Source: Wuchereria bancrofti
Taxonomy: Eukaryota; Nematoda; Chromadorea; Rhabditida; Onchocercidae
Reading direction: 5' to 3'
Length of the DNA stretch: 64,000 nt
Assembly (NCBI GenBank): GCA_005281725.1
Contig: SSBO01000012.1
Span: 22,887,979 to 22,951,978 of the forward strand
A program made the position numbers and the translations under genes. Positions 54,731 to 64,000 of the stretch are shown in pieces; positions within the stretch are counted from its first letter, which is position 1; each line of letters opens with the position of its first letter. The notes beneath the pieces were generated by a model. The model saw only the letters and a program-made list of their open reading frames with translations, was not told the origin of the DNA and ran no database searches.

Positions 54731-55388
54731 AAATGTTTGGTGAGAATCATCAGGATATCGCGGGAATGGTAAGTTGAATATAGCATGATGATGGTATGAC
54801 CGAATGTGCACCCGGTGATGAGAGAATTTTAACTACATCAACCACGATGCACATCCTGAAGCACCATCAGTCGATTTACCTTATTCAGGTAAAGTAAGGT
54901 TACTCAGGTAAGGTAAGGTAGAGTTAGTCAGGCGAGAATTTTAATTAAACTATTTGTTATTGGGAAGAAATGTTTGTGGTGAGATTTTATTTTGGCTGAG
55001 CGGAATAGTGACCAACATGTCAAGAAGAAGACGAAATGTCGAATGAGCTGCTTAGTGTACAAATGTTAATCGAGAGAAGAGTAGAGGGGGTTGACCTCGA
55101 GGTCACGCGATGACCAATGGTCAAAAGCAACGCGGTTCTGCCCTTTTCATTCCCAACTATTAGAGAGAGAAAGAGGGAGAGAGAGAGAGAGATGGTATAC
55201 AGAAGATTGTGCTCTAACATTCTTTGATCTCTGTAAAGGGTAAACAGAAATTGGACAAATATAGTTTTGGTGTCTGGAAAAGAGAAGAAAGAGTGAAGTA
55301 ATATTAGTAGCAGTTTTTGTTGTGAAGGTCAGCAAATTAATGAAGGGTCAAATTTTGTTTTCTTTTCCCTCCTTTCCTTGACCTTTGG
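54731..55388. repeat. 658-bp direct repeat, copy 1
   Basis: Matches 57401-58058 at a constant offset of 2670 bp with only about seven substitutions seen. It is clearly richer in G+C than its surroundings. It opens with AAATGTTTGGTGAGAATCATC, an ATG followed by 11 open codons and a GTAAGT donor at about 54770. It also holds GGTAAGGTAAGG units and a (GA)n tract. No long ORF is credible; the 60-94 residue - strand ORFs in both copies are low-complexity. Confidence 0.95.
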
Positions 55389-57400
55389 CCTAAATCCAAA
55401 ATCTTCTTTCCTTCCATCTCAAACCTTTCATCATTAAATATAAATGATAAAAGCATATATTTCAGATATTGATAAGATTATTTATACAAAATTGTATTGA
55501 AAATAAAAATTTGAAAATATTTTTTCCAATCTTTACAATATGTTTGTCAATATTAACATAAGCTAAAAATGCATATAACTATAAATATCACAGATATAAC
55601 TATTAATGCACACATTTATATTAGCCTAAATTAGCCCAAATATTAAGGCCTAGGGAAGGAAATTTTGATAAAGCCAAAGGACATTTTTATAAAGCCAAAC
55701 AAATCGAATATGACACTGTGCAATTGAGTAGAAAGGAATACAGGATGATAACACATTTGTAAACTCAATATTAATTCAAAATTTTGAATATGAAAAAGAA
55801 TGATGTTAGCCAGGTAAATTGAAATTGTAATTCTACCTTATTTGTTTAAAAATAGAAATTTCATATTTTTTGATCATTAAAAATTATACTCAAATTTAAT
55901 ATATGCTCAAATTTAAACATATACTCAAATACTCAAACACATATATATATTCAAATTTAAAGTTTTTTTTTCTTAATAATTTCTGTTAAATTCATTTTCT
56001 CAAACAATATTCCTCTGCTACATCACATATTTACATCTACATCCAACTAATCTCCCTACGATCAACAACCTTTTTCAAAATAAAAATTTAAACTATCAAA
56101 TTTTTCACGACAAAATTTTGCTTCCATCTTAGAATAATTAATTGACTAAAGTTTATTCTCATCATAATTTATAAATTTTCATCTCATGTAAAGTATTCAT
56201 AAAATAGTTTAAAAAACTACAGAGAATTTGTTAAAATTAAAAATGATTTCAACTAATAAATATGCAAATATGTAGGTAAATATATGGATGAAATCTCTAT
56301 TTTCAAAAATAATCAAACTAATCATTATCTAGGAGGGATGTTGATAAACTACAAGTATTTCTGAAAAAAAAAAAAAGTTGAATTTCAATTTCACTTAAAA
56401 AGCTTTAGAAGTGATAGATGAAAAGTTTTCCAGAAAAAACTCCCTAGTAATTTACTACTTCACAATTTTATTAGTATAGCAACTCTTTTGATATCAATAG
56501 CAATTTCAATTTAAATAAAACATTTAACTCTTTTTAATTTAACTATTCCAGTATAGCTACACGAAATTCCAATAATCTATCTAATAAGTTGAATTTTTAA
56601 CATAAAAAATAGAAATTTTATTCTTTATAAAATTTTTTTGAAGCTAACAATGCATCAAGCAACAATAAATGAATAAAATTATATAAAATTGTTATTGTGT
56701 AAGCAGAAACTATAATAGTAAACATTTCAGGAAATGTGACAGATTCACAATGTGACAGATTGATTGGAAGCACTTCATTAAACCAAGCATCTTCACTCAA
56801 CTAGAATTCAATATTTAAATAAATTAATCCAAATGAATCAAACTTAAGATAGCATAATAAAAATTTTGAAATTTCTTAGAATGCAAAAAGATATAAAGTT
56901 AAAAATTCTTTATTATTAAAAGCTTAAAAATTTTCATTGTAAAATTTTGACTAATTTATTTGATTATCGGTTATACTCGTTGGTGTAGTTTTTATACTAC
57001 AATTAGAAGATCTATGAAGTTTTTGCTATATGAAATCATAAATGAAGCTTAGATTTAGTTGAAATTATTTACACTGTGCCAAAAAATTGATAGAGCAAAA
57101 AATTGAATTACAATTTTGTCAAAATTACAGTGTTTGGAAAAGTTCAATGTTATATCAATGTTGAGATGATAGCTTTCACTTTAATTGATTAGTCTTATTG
57201 ATCCAACGTATAAGTTTTTGAATTGTTTTCATTGAAATTTTTTCAGTGGTAAAAATTCACTAATTTTGACGACACATTGTCAACTTTTTAATTGTTTTAT
57301 TTAATCTGTTGCTTTTTTGTGCTATTCAATCATTTGAAGCAGTGAAAATGACTTGTTTTTATGATAAAAGTTTTCAGCAATACTCTTTCAATGAAATTAG
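55389..57400. other. AT-rich spacer between direct repeats
   Basis: About 2 kb with no recognised gene except a possible - strand exon at 56618-56797 (separate entry). No reverse transcriptase, integrase or transposase coding was seen, so the flanking repeats are not evident LTRs. Confidence 0.5.
56618..56797 (-). CDS. Possible terminal exon of a small membrane protein
   Basis: Open frame of about 59 codons after an attctag that would serve as an acceptor. It begins LSEDAWFNEVLPINLSHCES and then has a hydrophobic stretch (MFTIIVSAYTITILYNFIHL then LLLDALL) and a basic end. There is no ATG near its start, so it could only be a downstream exon. A short ATG-exon candidate ending at a gtagta donor exists upstream near 57015-57040 (-) in compatible phase, but is weak. 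No family recognised. Confidence 0.25.
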   Translation of the reverse strand, partial: SEDAWFNEVLPINLSHCESVTFPEMFTIIVSAYTITILYNFIHLLLLDALLASKKFYKE

Positions 57401-58058
57401 AAATGTTTGGTGAGAATCATCAGGATATCGCGGGAATGGTAAGTTGAATATAGCATGATGATGGTATGACCGAATGTGCACCCGGTGATGAGAGAATTTT
57501 AACTACATCAACCACGATGCACATCCTGAAGCACCATCAATCGATTTACCTTATTCAGGTAAAGTAAGGTTACTCAGGTAAGGTAAGGTAGAGTTAGTCA
57601 GGCGAGAATTTTAATTAAACTATTTGTTATTGGGAAGAAATGTTTGTGGTGAGATTTTATTTTGGCTGAGCGGAATAGTGACCAACATGTCAAGAAGAAG
57701 ACGAAATGTCGAATGAGCTGCTTAGTGTACAAATGTTGATCGAGAGAAGAGTAGAGGGGGTTGACCTCGAGGTCACGCGATGACCAATGGTCAAAAGCAA
57801 CGCGGTTCTGCCCTTTTCATTCCCAACTATTAGAGAGAGAAAGAGGGAGAGAGAGAGAGAGATGGTATACAGAAGATTGTGCTCTAACATTCTTTGATCT
57901 CTGTAAAGGGTAAACAGAAATTGGACAAATATAGTTTTGATGTCTGGAAAAGAGAAGAAAGAATGAAGTAACATTAGTAGCAGTTTTTGTTGTGAAGGTC
58001 AGCAAATTAATGAAGGGTCAAATCTTGTTTTCTTTTCCATCCTTTCCTTGACCTCTGA
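57401..58058. repeat. 658-bp direct repeat, copy 2
   Basis: Second copy of the 54731 repeat in the same orientation. It retains the ATG, the 11 following codons and the GTAAGT donor, and is preceded by a TTTTCAG about 25 bp upstream. Confidence 0.95.
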
Positions 58059-58921
58059 TCATTCTCATTTTTCTAATTTTCCCTTCTGCCTTTCCATCTC
58101 GAATCTCATAAAAATTGATCCGTTTGACCATTGGATATTAATAACAAAAGTATACACGTATATTCGTATGTTAATGAAATGATTGATGAAAAATTATATT
58201 GGAAATAAAATTTTGGAAACAATTTTAATATTTTTGTTTTAAATCCATTTTTAATTGAATGTTGTGGAAATTCAAATTTTTTCTTTTATTAGACAAAGTT
58301 TTACTGGCAAATACTTAATTTTGTAATAAAATTTTCATAAATTCATACAAACTTACCTTAGTTGCTTTTTTTTTTCCTAACATTTCAACATTCAGCAATA
58401 CAAACAATTTATATTTAATAAATCGTTTATATTTCATACATCTTATAGTTTCTTAATTTATTTATCAGACCTCTATTTCTACCTGTATAGCTTTTTTCCT
58501 ACAATAAAATATTTTTAAAATATTTCGAATTTTGAAAAGTTAACAACTGAACTTTTAGTAAAATTAATCAAAAGTAAAAAGGAGTAGAAGGTTTCAAAAA
58601 AAAATTCAAAAATAAATTCATATTTCATTTGGTACAATAAAATTAATAAATATGGGTTTCTTGAAATTTTCGATTGGAAAAATTTCTGTTTCGGTTCATA
58701 ATCATTTATCTTCCATTTTTAAATATTACCAAAAAAAAATATTTCGAATGAATTCAATAATTTTTGGATAAAAATTATGCGTAATACTAAGTAACTACAA
58801 TCATTGAATAGAATTAAATCTAATTAAACTTAATGGAATTATTATAATAAAATATAGTTTTTAATGAATTTAATGAATAAATGAATTAAAATAACAACAT
58901 ATTGATAACACTATTTTAAAT

Positions 58922-59786
58922 TTATCCTTCTTTTGATTTTGATTCTTCCACTTTCAAGAATTTATCATTGAGTCCTTTTGGGACTAACGATTGAAACACC
59001 TAAAAATATTTTTTCACAATCAGAAGATAAAATAAATTATTTCTAGAATTTGAAATTTTAAATAAGCACATTTATTCAGGAAGTTAAATTTACCAAAAAA
59101 AAAAAATACAATGGTTTGATATAAAGTTTAAGATTGCACATGAACTAATATTAGAGGTGTTAACATTTCAGGTTAATTCTATGAAATAGCCTCTACTGGT
59201 GAAAAACAAAAAGTTTATTAAAAAAAAAATTGATTAAAGTGATTAAAAATTTGATTAAAAATTTAAATTTAAATAAGTGAAGAGTATATTGCTTCTATTA
59301 TAAAATGATAATTTCTCATTTGCTGTTACAGAATTCATTTTATCAAACAATTCTGTCTTTTTCGAAAATTTGATTCAAATATAATTCTTATCCTTTAATT
59401 GTACAAATTTATTACTTATCAAAACTTATATGCCTTTTTCTTTTCTTTTTTTTTTCTTTGTATAATTTACTACCAAAATTAAAGTTTATTTTTTATCTAA
59501 TAAATAAAAGTATAGAAAAAAAAAAGTCATCAAAACCTGATCATAAAGTTTAAAAGCAGCAAATTGAGCTTTTTTCATCAGCGGTCGTTCTCTGGTCCAT
59601 ATTCGATGAACAAGTAAAATTGTTGTTCCAAATGCAAATAAACTGAATAATCCTGGTAGAAGTAGCACCAATATGAACAGTCCACACTTAATTAAATAAA
59701 AAAAATTTTTTTTGAAAATACATGAAATTTGAAAAGAAATTAATTTTTTATGCCTGCAATAATTTATCATTTAGTAAACATACCAT
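58922..59786 (-). CDS. Unrecognised 76-residue single-pass membrane protein
   Basis: Three exons: 59786-59784 (ATG only, followed by gtatgt), 59686-59537, 58999-58922; 231 nt in frame, 76 residues. The protein starts MCGLFILVLLLPGLFSLFAF and continues through a second hydrophobic part (GTTILLVH) to a basic segment RIWTRERPLMKKAQFAAFKL. It ends in a hydrophilic, Lys/Glu-rich tail (KVEESKSKEG). The hydrophobic N-terminus could be a signal anchor or one long TM helix; the basic residues after it suggest a cytosolic C-terminus. A first exon holding only the start codon is unusual but the phases fit. An alternative is that translation begins in an undetected upstream exon. No family recognised. 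Confidence 0.6.
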
Positions 59787-60539
59787 TTTAATGTTAACAA
59801 ATTAAAAAGAAACAACCGCTTTTGAAAGTAAATTTTCATTAAGTAAATTTTCATTAATTTTTTATCCAAAAATTACAACCAAAAAAGAGGAGCTTTGTGA
59901 TGTAAAAATTTACATATATCAATCAAAAAAAAAAAAAAAATCTTTTCCATAACATTAAAAAAAATAAAATTTTTCTAGCAATTTCCAAAAATTTGAATTA
60001 CTTAAATAATTTGAATAACGGATACATTGTTTGTCATTTTGATGCGGTCATTTTGATAATATAAAATTTTTCGGATAGATATCAACAAATTAATTGTTAA
60101 ATAATTCTCATTAATTTATTCACTAATCCAATTATAGACTGTTGGATAAATTATATTTAAAAAGTATCAAACTAAAATTATGAACAAAATTTCAACTTGT
60201 ATAGGCAAAAACCTAGAAATTTTATTAAACACATACGATAATATAACTACGCTAAATTTTTATTTGTTGTTTAATAGATAAACAAATTAGCGTTTAAGAT
60301 TTTTTCTTCAATTTTAACCAATTTCATTTAAAATTAAATAGCTTAATTAATGCCTTCTAGTAAGAATTCCTAAATTTCTAAATTTTTTGTGGCACTGTCT
60401 TTTTAACTAAATAATTAAATAATTAAAAAAAATTTTTTTTGAAAGTTTTTGTTAGTATTATACATTCTTGTCTCAGCTATTTTCCTCGATTCTAATTCCA
60501 AATATATATACATATAATGGATATCTACACATAAAAAAC
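59787..60539. other. Intergenic AT-rich spacer
   Basis: No gene, repeat array or RNA recognised up to the tRNA-like sequence. Confidence 0.5.
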
Positions 60540-60611
60540 GGCTAGGTAGCAGGAATGATTTGTGCGGAGGACTGCTAATCCTTTTATACCGGTTCAATTC
60601 CGGTTCCGGTC
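60540..60611 (+). tRNA. tRNA-like sequence, anticodon GCT (Ser), probably degenerate
   Basis: A 72-nt cloverleaf can be drawn. Acceptor GGCTAGG/TCCGGTC has six of seven positions paired, three of them G-T. TA is at positions 8-9, and the D arm has a 3-bp stem. Anticodon stem GAGGA/TCCTT encloses loop CTGCTAA (GCT at 60574-60576). The variable loop is 4 nt, and the T arm ACCGG-TTCAATT-CCGGT is perfect. GGTTCAATTCC is one change from the B-box consensus and TAGCAGGAATG resembles an A box. A true eukaryotic Ser tRNA should have a long variable arm; this lacks one, and the acceptor is weak. It may be a tRNA pseudogene, a tRNA-derived repeat or a mutated class I tRNA. Confidence 0.45.
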
Positions 60612-61880
60612 TCTTCTATAGCTTTTGAAGGTTACTTAATTTGACAGTAGCTTTAAGTATCTATTTAAGAGCATGGCAGAGAGAATTTTCAAGTGAGCAA
60701 GACTGTAAAAATAAAGTAGATTAAAATGTAGCAATAGAAATTAAAGAAATATATATATTTTTTTTCTTAAATATTAATTTTTTTTTAAAAAAAATATTAA
60801 TTTTTGTTCTCAACTAATTTGCTACAATCAGTGAAAGAATCAAGTAAAACAACAGTTTATGACATTTTGATTTAAATTACTGATCAAAATTCATTCGTCA
60901 TAAAATTTTCGATATTTGTGTAATTGCTTAACTGATCAAAAGAATTGTCACAAAATATTTTGCACTAATATTCTGTCATCACAATTTGTAAAATTTCTAC
61001 AAAGCTTTGTTTACTCATAAAATGATTAATGATATGCGCAGTATTCCATATGTCACATCTGTACCACTTTCTGCTGTGACAATAAGAAGTTTGGAAAATT
61101 AATGTTAAATGAAATCTTCTTGAACATTGACAATTTTTACAACTAACACTTATCACTTGATAAAATTCTTATTCGAAAACTGATAAACAATGAGAATATC
61201 TGTGATCTCGAATTAATAATTAAACTAACATTATCAATTTGAAAAGTATGATCATACATAATAGTATAAAATCCTATAATTTTAATTCTTTTAAAATTTA
61301 AAAATTAATAAATGTAATGTTTTTATTTTGAAATAATTGCATTAGTAATAGTCAAAAAGAATTGGAAAATAAGACAATTGAAAAAATTATCATAAATTAT
61401 GAGTACTTATTTAATTCGTATAGAAAAAAATTACATAAACATTTGATTTGATTACTGTAAAAGTATGTCACAGATCAGCGATTAAAATGCTTTGACATTA
61501 GTAATAATCAAAAAGAATTGGAAAATAATTCATGCATGAAATTTTTTGAAATAATTAAATAAATAAATAAACAACTAAGCGGTGAGAAATTATTCAACAG
61601 ATCTTCACTTCAAATTATTTTTTCAAATTATTATTATTAGACGTAGGTATATTATTACTACTTACACATCATATCTAACAATTACAGTTATCAATAAAAC
61701 AATATATCAGTTGATTTATCACAATAAAAATAATTATTATAATTAATAATAATGATAAATAAACAAATAAATAAATAAACAAATATCGCTATAAAAGTTA
61801 AAAATTTCGATGTGCTATAGATATTAAAAATATGAAATCAACAAAGACATTATTAGACTCAGATATATTATTTCTACTAT
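60612..61880. other. Intergenic AT-rich spacer
   Basis: No gene supported. The 63-residue - strand ORF at 60965-61156 has no recognisable motif or splice partners. Short repeats include two copies of an AGTAATA(G/A)TCAAAAAGAATTGGAAAATAA-like segment (about 61345 and 61500). Confidence 0.45.
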
Positions 61881-62112
61881 TTCATTACTTATTGTTACTA
61901 TTATTATTAATTATTGTTATTATTATTATTAATTATTGTTATTATTATCACTTATCGTTATTATTATTGTTATTATTATTATTATCATTATTATTACTAT
62001 TATTATTATCATTATTATTATTGCTATTATTATTGTTATTATTATTACTATCATTATTATCGTTATTATTATCATTATTATTATTATCAATATTATTATT
62101 ATTATTTGTTTT
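61881..62112. repeat. (TTA)n-type trinucleotide satellite, about 230 bp
   Basis: Imperfect TTA/TTG/TCA/CTA trinucleotide run. It creates open frames in several registers (poly-Leu, poly-Tyr, poly-Ile) on both strands, none of which is a gene. Confidence 0.97.
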
Positions 62113-63237
62113 ATTTTATTTTGACAGTGTCGTAGGCTTTCATCCGCATAACATAATTTAAAAAAATCATTTAACAACCATTTTTCTCATTTCATTCTTT
62201 TCCAAATTATTGAAGAAGTATTTTTCTTCTCTATTTTTGTCCAACTTTCAAAGCATTTAAGTTGTCGAAGATATAACAGAAAGTTTCAATATTTGATTAT
62301 ATAATTTCAACATATTTAAAAAATTATTTCAAATTACCAAACCTAACTGATTTCTCATCAAAATTTCACACTTTGAAAAGTATTTCAACTAATTGTAAAT
62401 AAAAGAGTTGGTGAAAAAAGCATTGGGTAAATATTGGGAAGGAGGAAGAAGAATGAAAGCAGTAATTCTGCTGTAGCTGAGAAGGATGCTTGTTTACTCT
62501 AACCTGAAATAAAAATTACTTAAAAATAAATGAGCTAATATTAAAGGATAGTAGATTAAAAGTATGATGAAATTTTTAATATTGGATATCAGGTGGCGGA
62601 AATGTCAGCTTCATTTCAGGTGGCGGAAATGTCAGCTGATAGTGAGATTTATTTAGTTAAATTGATAATTATTAGTCTGAATTGTGTAAGAAAAGATGGA
62701 ATGGATTTTTTTGAAGGATTTTGAAATTTGATTATCAAATTTTCTTAATTTTTATTCAATGCATTGATATTCATTGTTAGATTAGATTAATGACCCTTCA
62801 ATTAAATATCACAAAGATTCATGTAGAAATTAAGGAAAAAAGAGTGGATGAGATTATGACTGATAAATGGTAAATAATGAAAACATGAAAAATAATATTT
62901 CATATTTAACAATCAAATAAGAATTGAAAATATTTAAAACTAATGAATAAAATTACAGTGTTTCTTTTTTCATAAATTAAATGTAAAATATGAATGTTGG
63001 ATGAGTAAATTTTAAATGATTGTTTGGTGGAAGTAAAGATATTAGTTTTAGAAGAATTTGAATTATAAATAAATTCAAATTGAAATTAGGGGATTGTACC
63101 ATTAATGCACTGAACAACGGTGCATATTTCATTCTTCGTTTGTGACTTTTTTGATAAATTTAAAAAATTACAAATTTAGTACCACAATTAGGTATGATTG
63201 TGCCATTGCGTAATAAATTTCATTCATTTATTAATAG
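62113..63237. other. Intergenic AT-rich spacer
   Basis: No gene recognised. A 24-bp direct repeat containing AGGTGGCGGAAATGTCAGCT occurs at about 62591 and again at about 62616. Confidence 0.45.
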
Positions 63238-63300
63238 TTTTCGCTTTTTTGAACGGTTGACACTATTTTGAGATGAAATGGATACCAATCAATAGCAATT
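63238..63300. repeat. Inverted repeat at right edge, left arm
   Basis: About 60 bp starting TCGCTTTTTTGAACGGTTGA is the reverse complement of about 63930-63989 (paired positions sum to 127230). Match is nearly perfect through CAATCAATAGCAATTT. Confidence 0.9.
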
Positions 63301-63929
63301 TTCTCAATTTTTTTTTTTCGCTCTACAATTTAAATTCTTCTTTAATTTATTTAAATAATAAAACAAGTTGTGAATTATTTTACTTTTATCAATTTATTTA
63401 GTTTATCATCAGTCAGTGAGTTAGTGCAAATTTGTTATCATTCATTACTAAGCTTATTTCCGCTATACGATTTAAATTCTTTTTTTTTAATGCTTAACTT
63501 TTATACTTAATTTATACTTAATTAACACTGATTACTTTCATCACCTATCCAAACATATATATATAACTTATTTGATTTCATAATTAATTTGGGTTTATTA
63601 AATTGATTGAATTCATTTTATCTACTAGTTTTTATCTCACTTTTCTTTGACGATCTTTTTTTTTTCACTCTTTCCTTGCTTTTCTTCTGTACAAAATTTA
63701 TTTGTCTTTTTCATTATATCTTTTTGCTTCTTCTTCTTCTTCTTCTTCAATGATTGCAAAACTTTTCATTTAACAATTTTAACATGTCAAATCTCATTTA
63801 TCTATTTTTATCAAATTTTTTCCTTACATTATTACCTCTTTTTCAATTTCGTTCAATAATTTCTTTTTTTTTTCTTTCATTTTTATTTTTGTTTTTTTAT
63901 AAGTGAGAAACAAACAATAATTGGGAGCA
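63301..63929. other. Spacer between the right-edge inverted repeats
   Basis: T-rich on the + strand, with a (CTT)n tract at about 63727-63748. No gene recognised; the 70-residue ORF at 63647 is low complexity. Confidence 0.5.
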
Positions 63930-63989
63930 AATTGCTATTGATTGGTATTCATTTCATCTCAAAATAGTGTCAACCGTTCAAAAAAGCGA
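63930..63989. repeat. Inverted repeat at right edge, right arm
   Basis: Reverse complement of 63241-63300. It ends 11 bp before the window edge beside an A run, so a larger mobile element or hairpin may continue outside. Confidence 0.9.
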
Positions 63990-64000
63990 GAAAAAAAAAA

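Noticed and set aside
55020..55335. Minus-strand ORFs of 62-66 residues, repeated at 57690-58005
   Set aside because: Ser/Leu-rich readings of the (GA)n tract within the direct repeats; no start context, splice partner or conserved domain.
54731..58058. Direct repeats as LTRs of a retrotransposon
   Set aside because: The spacer is 2 kb of AT-rich noncoding DNA without gag/pol motifs, primer-binding site or polypurine tract. The flanking upstream sequence is also duplicated, which points to segmental duplication.
60965..61156. 63-residue Cys-containing - strand ORF
   Set aside because: Looks faintly zinc-finger-like but the Cys/His spacing fits no known module, and no flanking exon was found.
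61832..62177. ORFs of 62-109 residues on both strands
   Set aside because: All are translations of the (TTA)n satellite in different registers.

Overview
The window looks like nuclear DNA of a parasitic nematode, most likely a filarial or other spirurid worm (inference). It is very AT-rich, with long A/T homopolymers. All recognisable genes are animal genes split into 2-19 exons with GT-AG introns of about 100-1000 bp. The gene set is nematode-like: an astacin with EGF, CUB and TSP1 modules, an SLC19 transporter, a nematode-type nucleotide-diphospho-sugar transferase, and pyrimidine-rich AG sites just 5' of several start codons that would suit spliced-leader trans-splicing. Most real genes are broken into short ORFs, so the models below were built by joining exons at splice sites and checking that the phase stays open to the stop codon.

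Layout, left to right. 1-573 (-): 5' part of an ACOX3-like acyl-CoA oxidase running off the left edge. 1976-4420 (+): CDK9, lying between two near-identical arms (about 1.15 kb each) of an inverted repeat; the right arm carries a truncated copy of the ACOX coding exon. 5782-8235 (-): lipid-droplet hydrolase LDAH. 9530-11341 (-): proteasome lid deubiquitinase RPN11. 13632-18143 (+): SLC19 vitamin transporter. 20522-23984 (+): predicted nucleotide-sugar transferase. 25324-26570 (+): small heat shock protein. 27071-36704 (-): 19-exon astacin metalloprotease. 39023-40322 (-): RAMP4/SERP. 43438-47042 (+): CPEB translational regulator. 50059-50733 (+): DNL-type zinc-finger mitochondrial chaperone factor. 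51088-53018 (+): COQ4. 53996-54238 (+): small basic DUF2462-type protein. 54731-58058: two almost identical 658-bp direct repeats. 58922-59786 (-): unrecognised 76-residue one-TM protein. 60540-60611: tRNA-like sequence. 62-64 kb: no gene seen, large trinucleotide satellite and an inverted repeat cut by the window edge.

The genes are mostly unrelated housekeeping and developmental functions, as expected of ordinary nematode chromosome. The main functional grouping is DNLZ-COQ4, two mitochondrial genes on one strand 354 bp apart, with the small basic gene following. I found no clear new multi-gene system. The most interesting points are structural: the CDK9-flanking inverted repeat, the 54.7/57.4 kb direct repeats that keep a start codon plus splice donor, a cluster of XBP1-type UPRE motifs between RAMP4 and CPEB, a GC-AG intron in the astacin gene, two phase-compatible alternative 5' exon sets in CPEB, and a degenerate tRNA with anticodon GCT.
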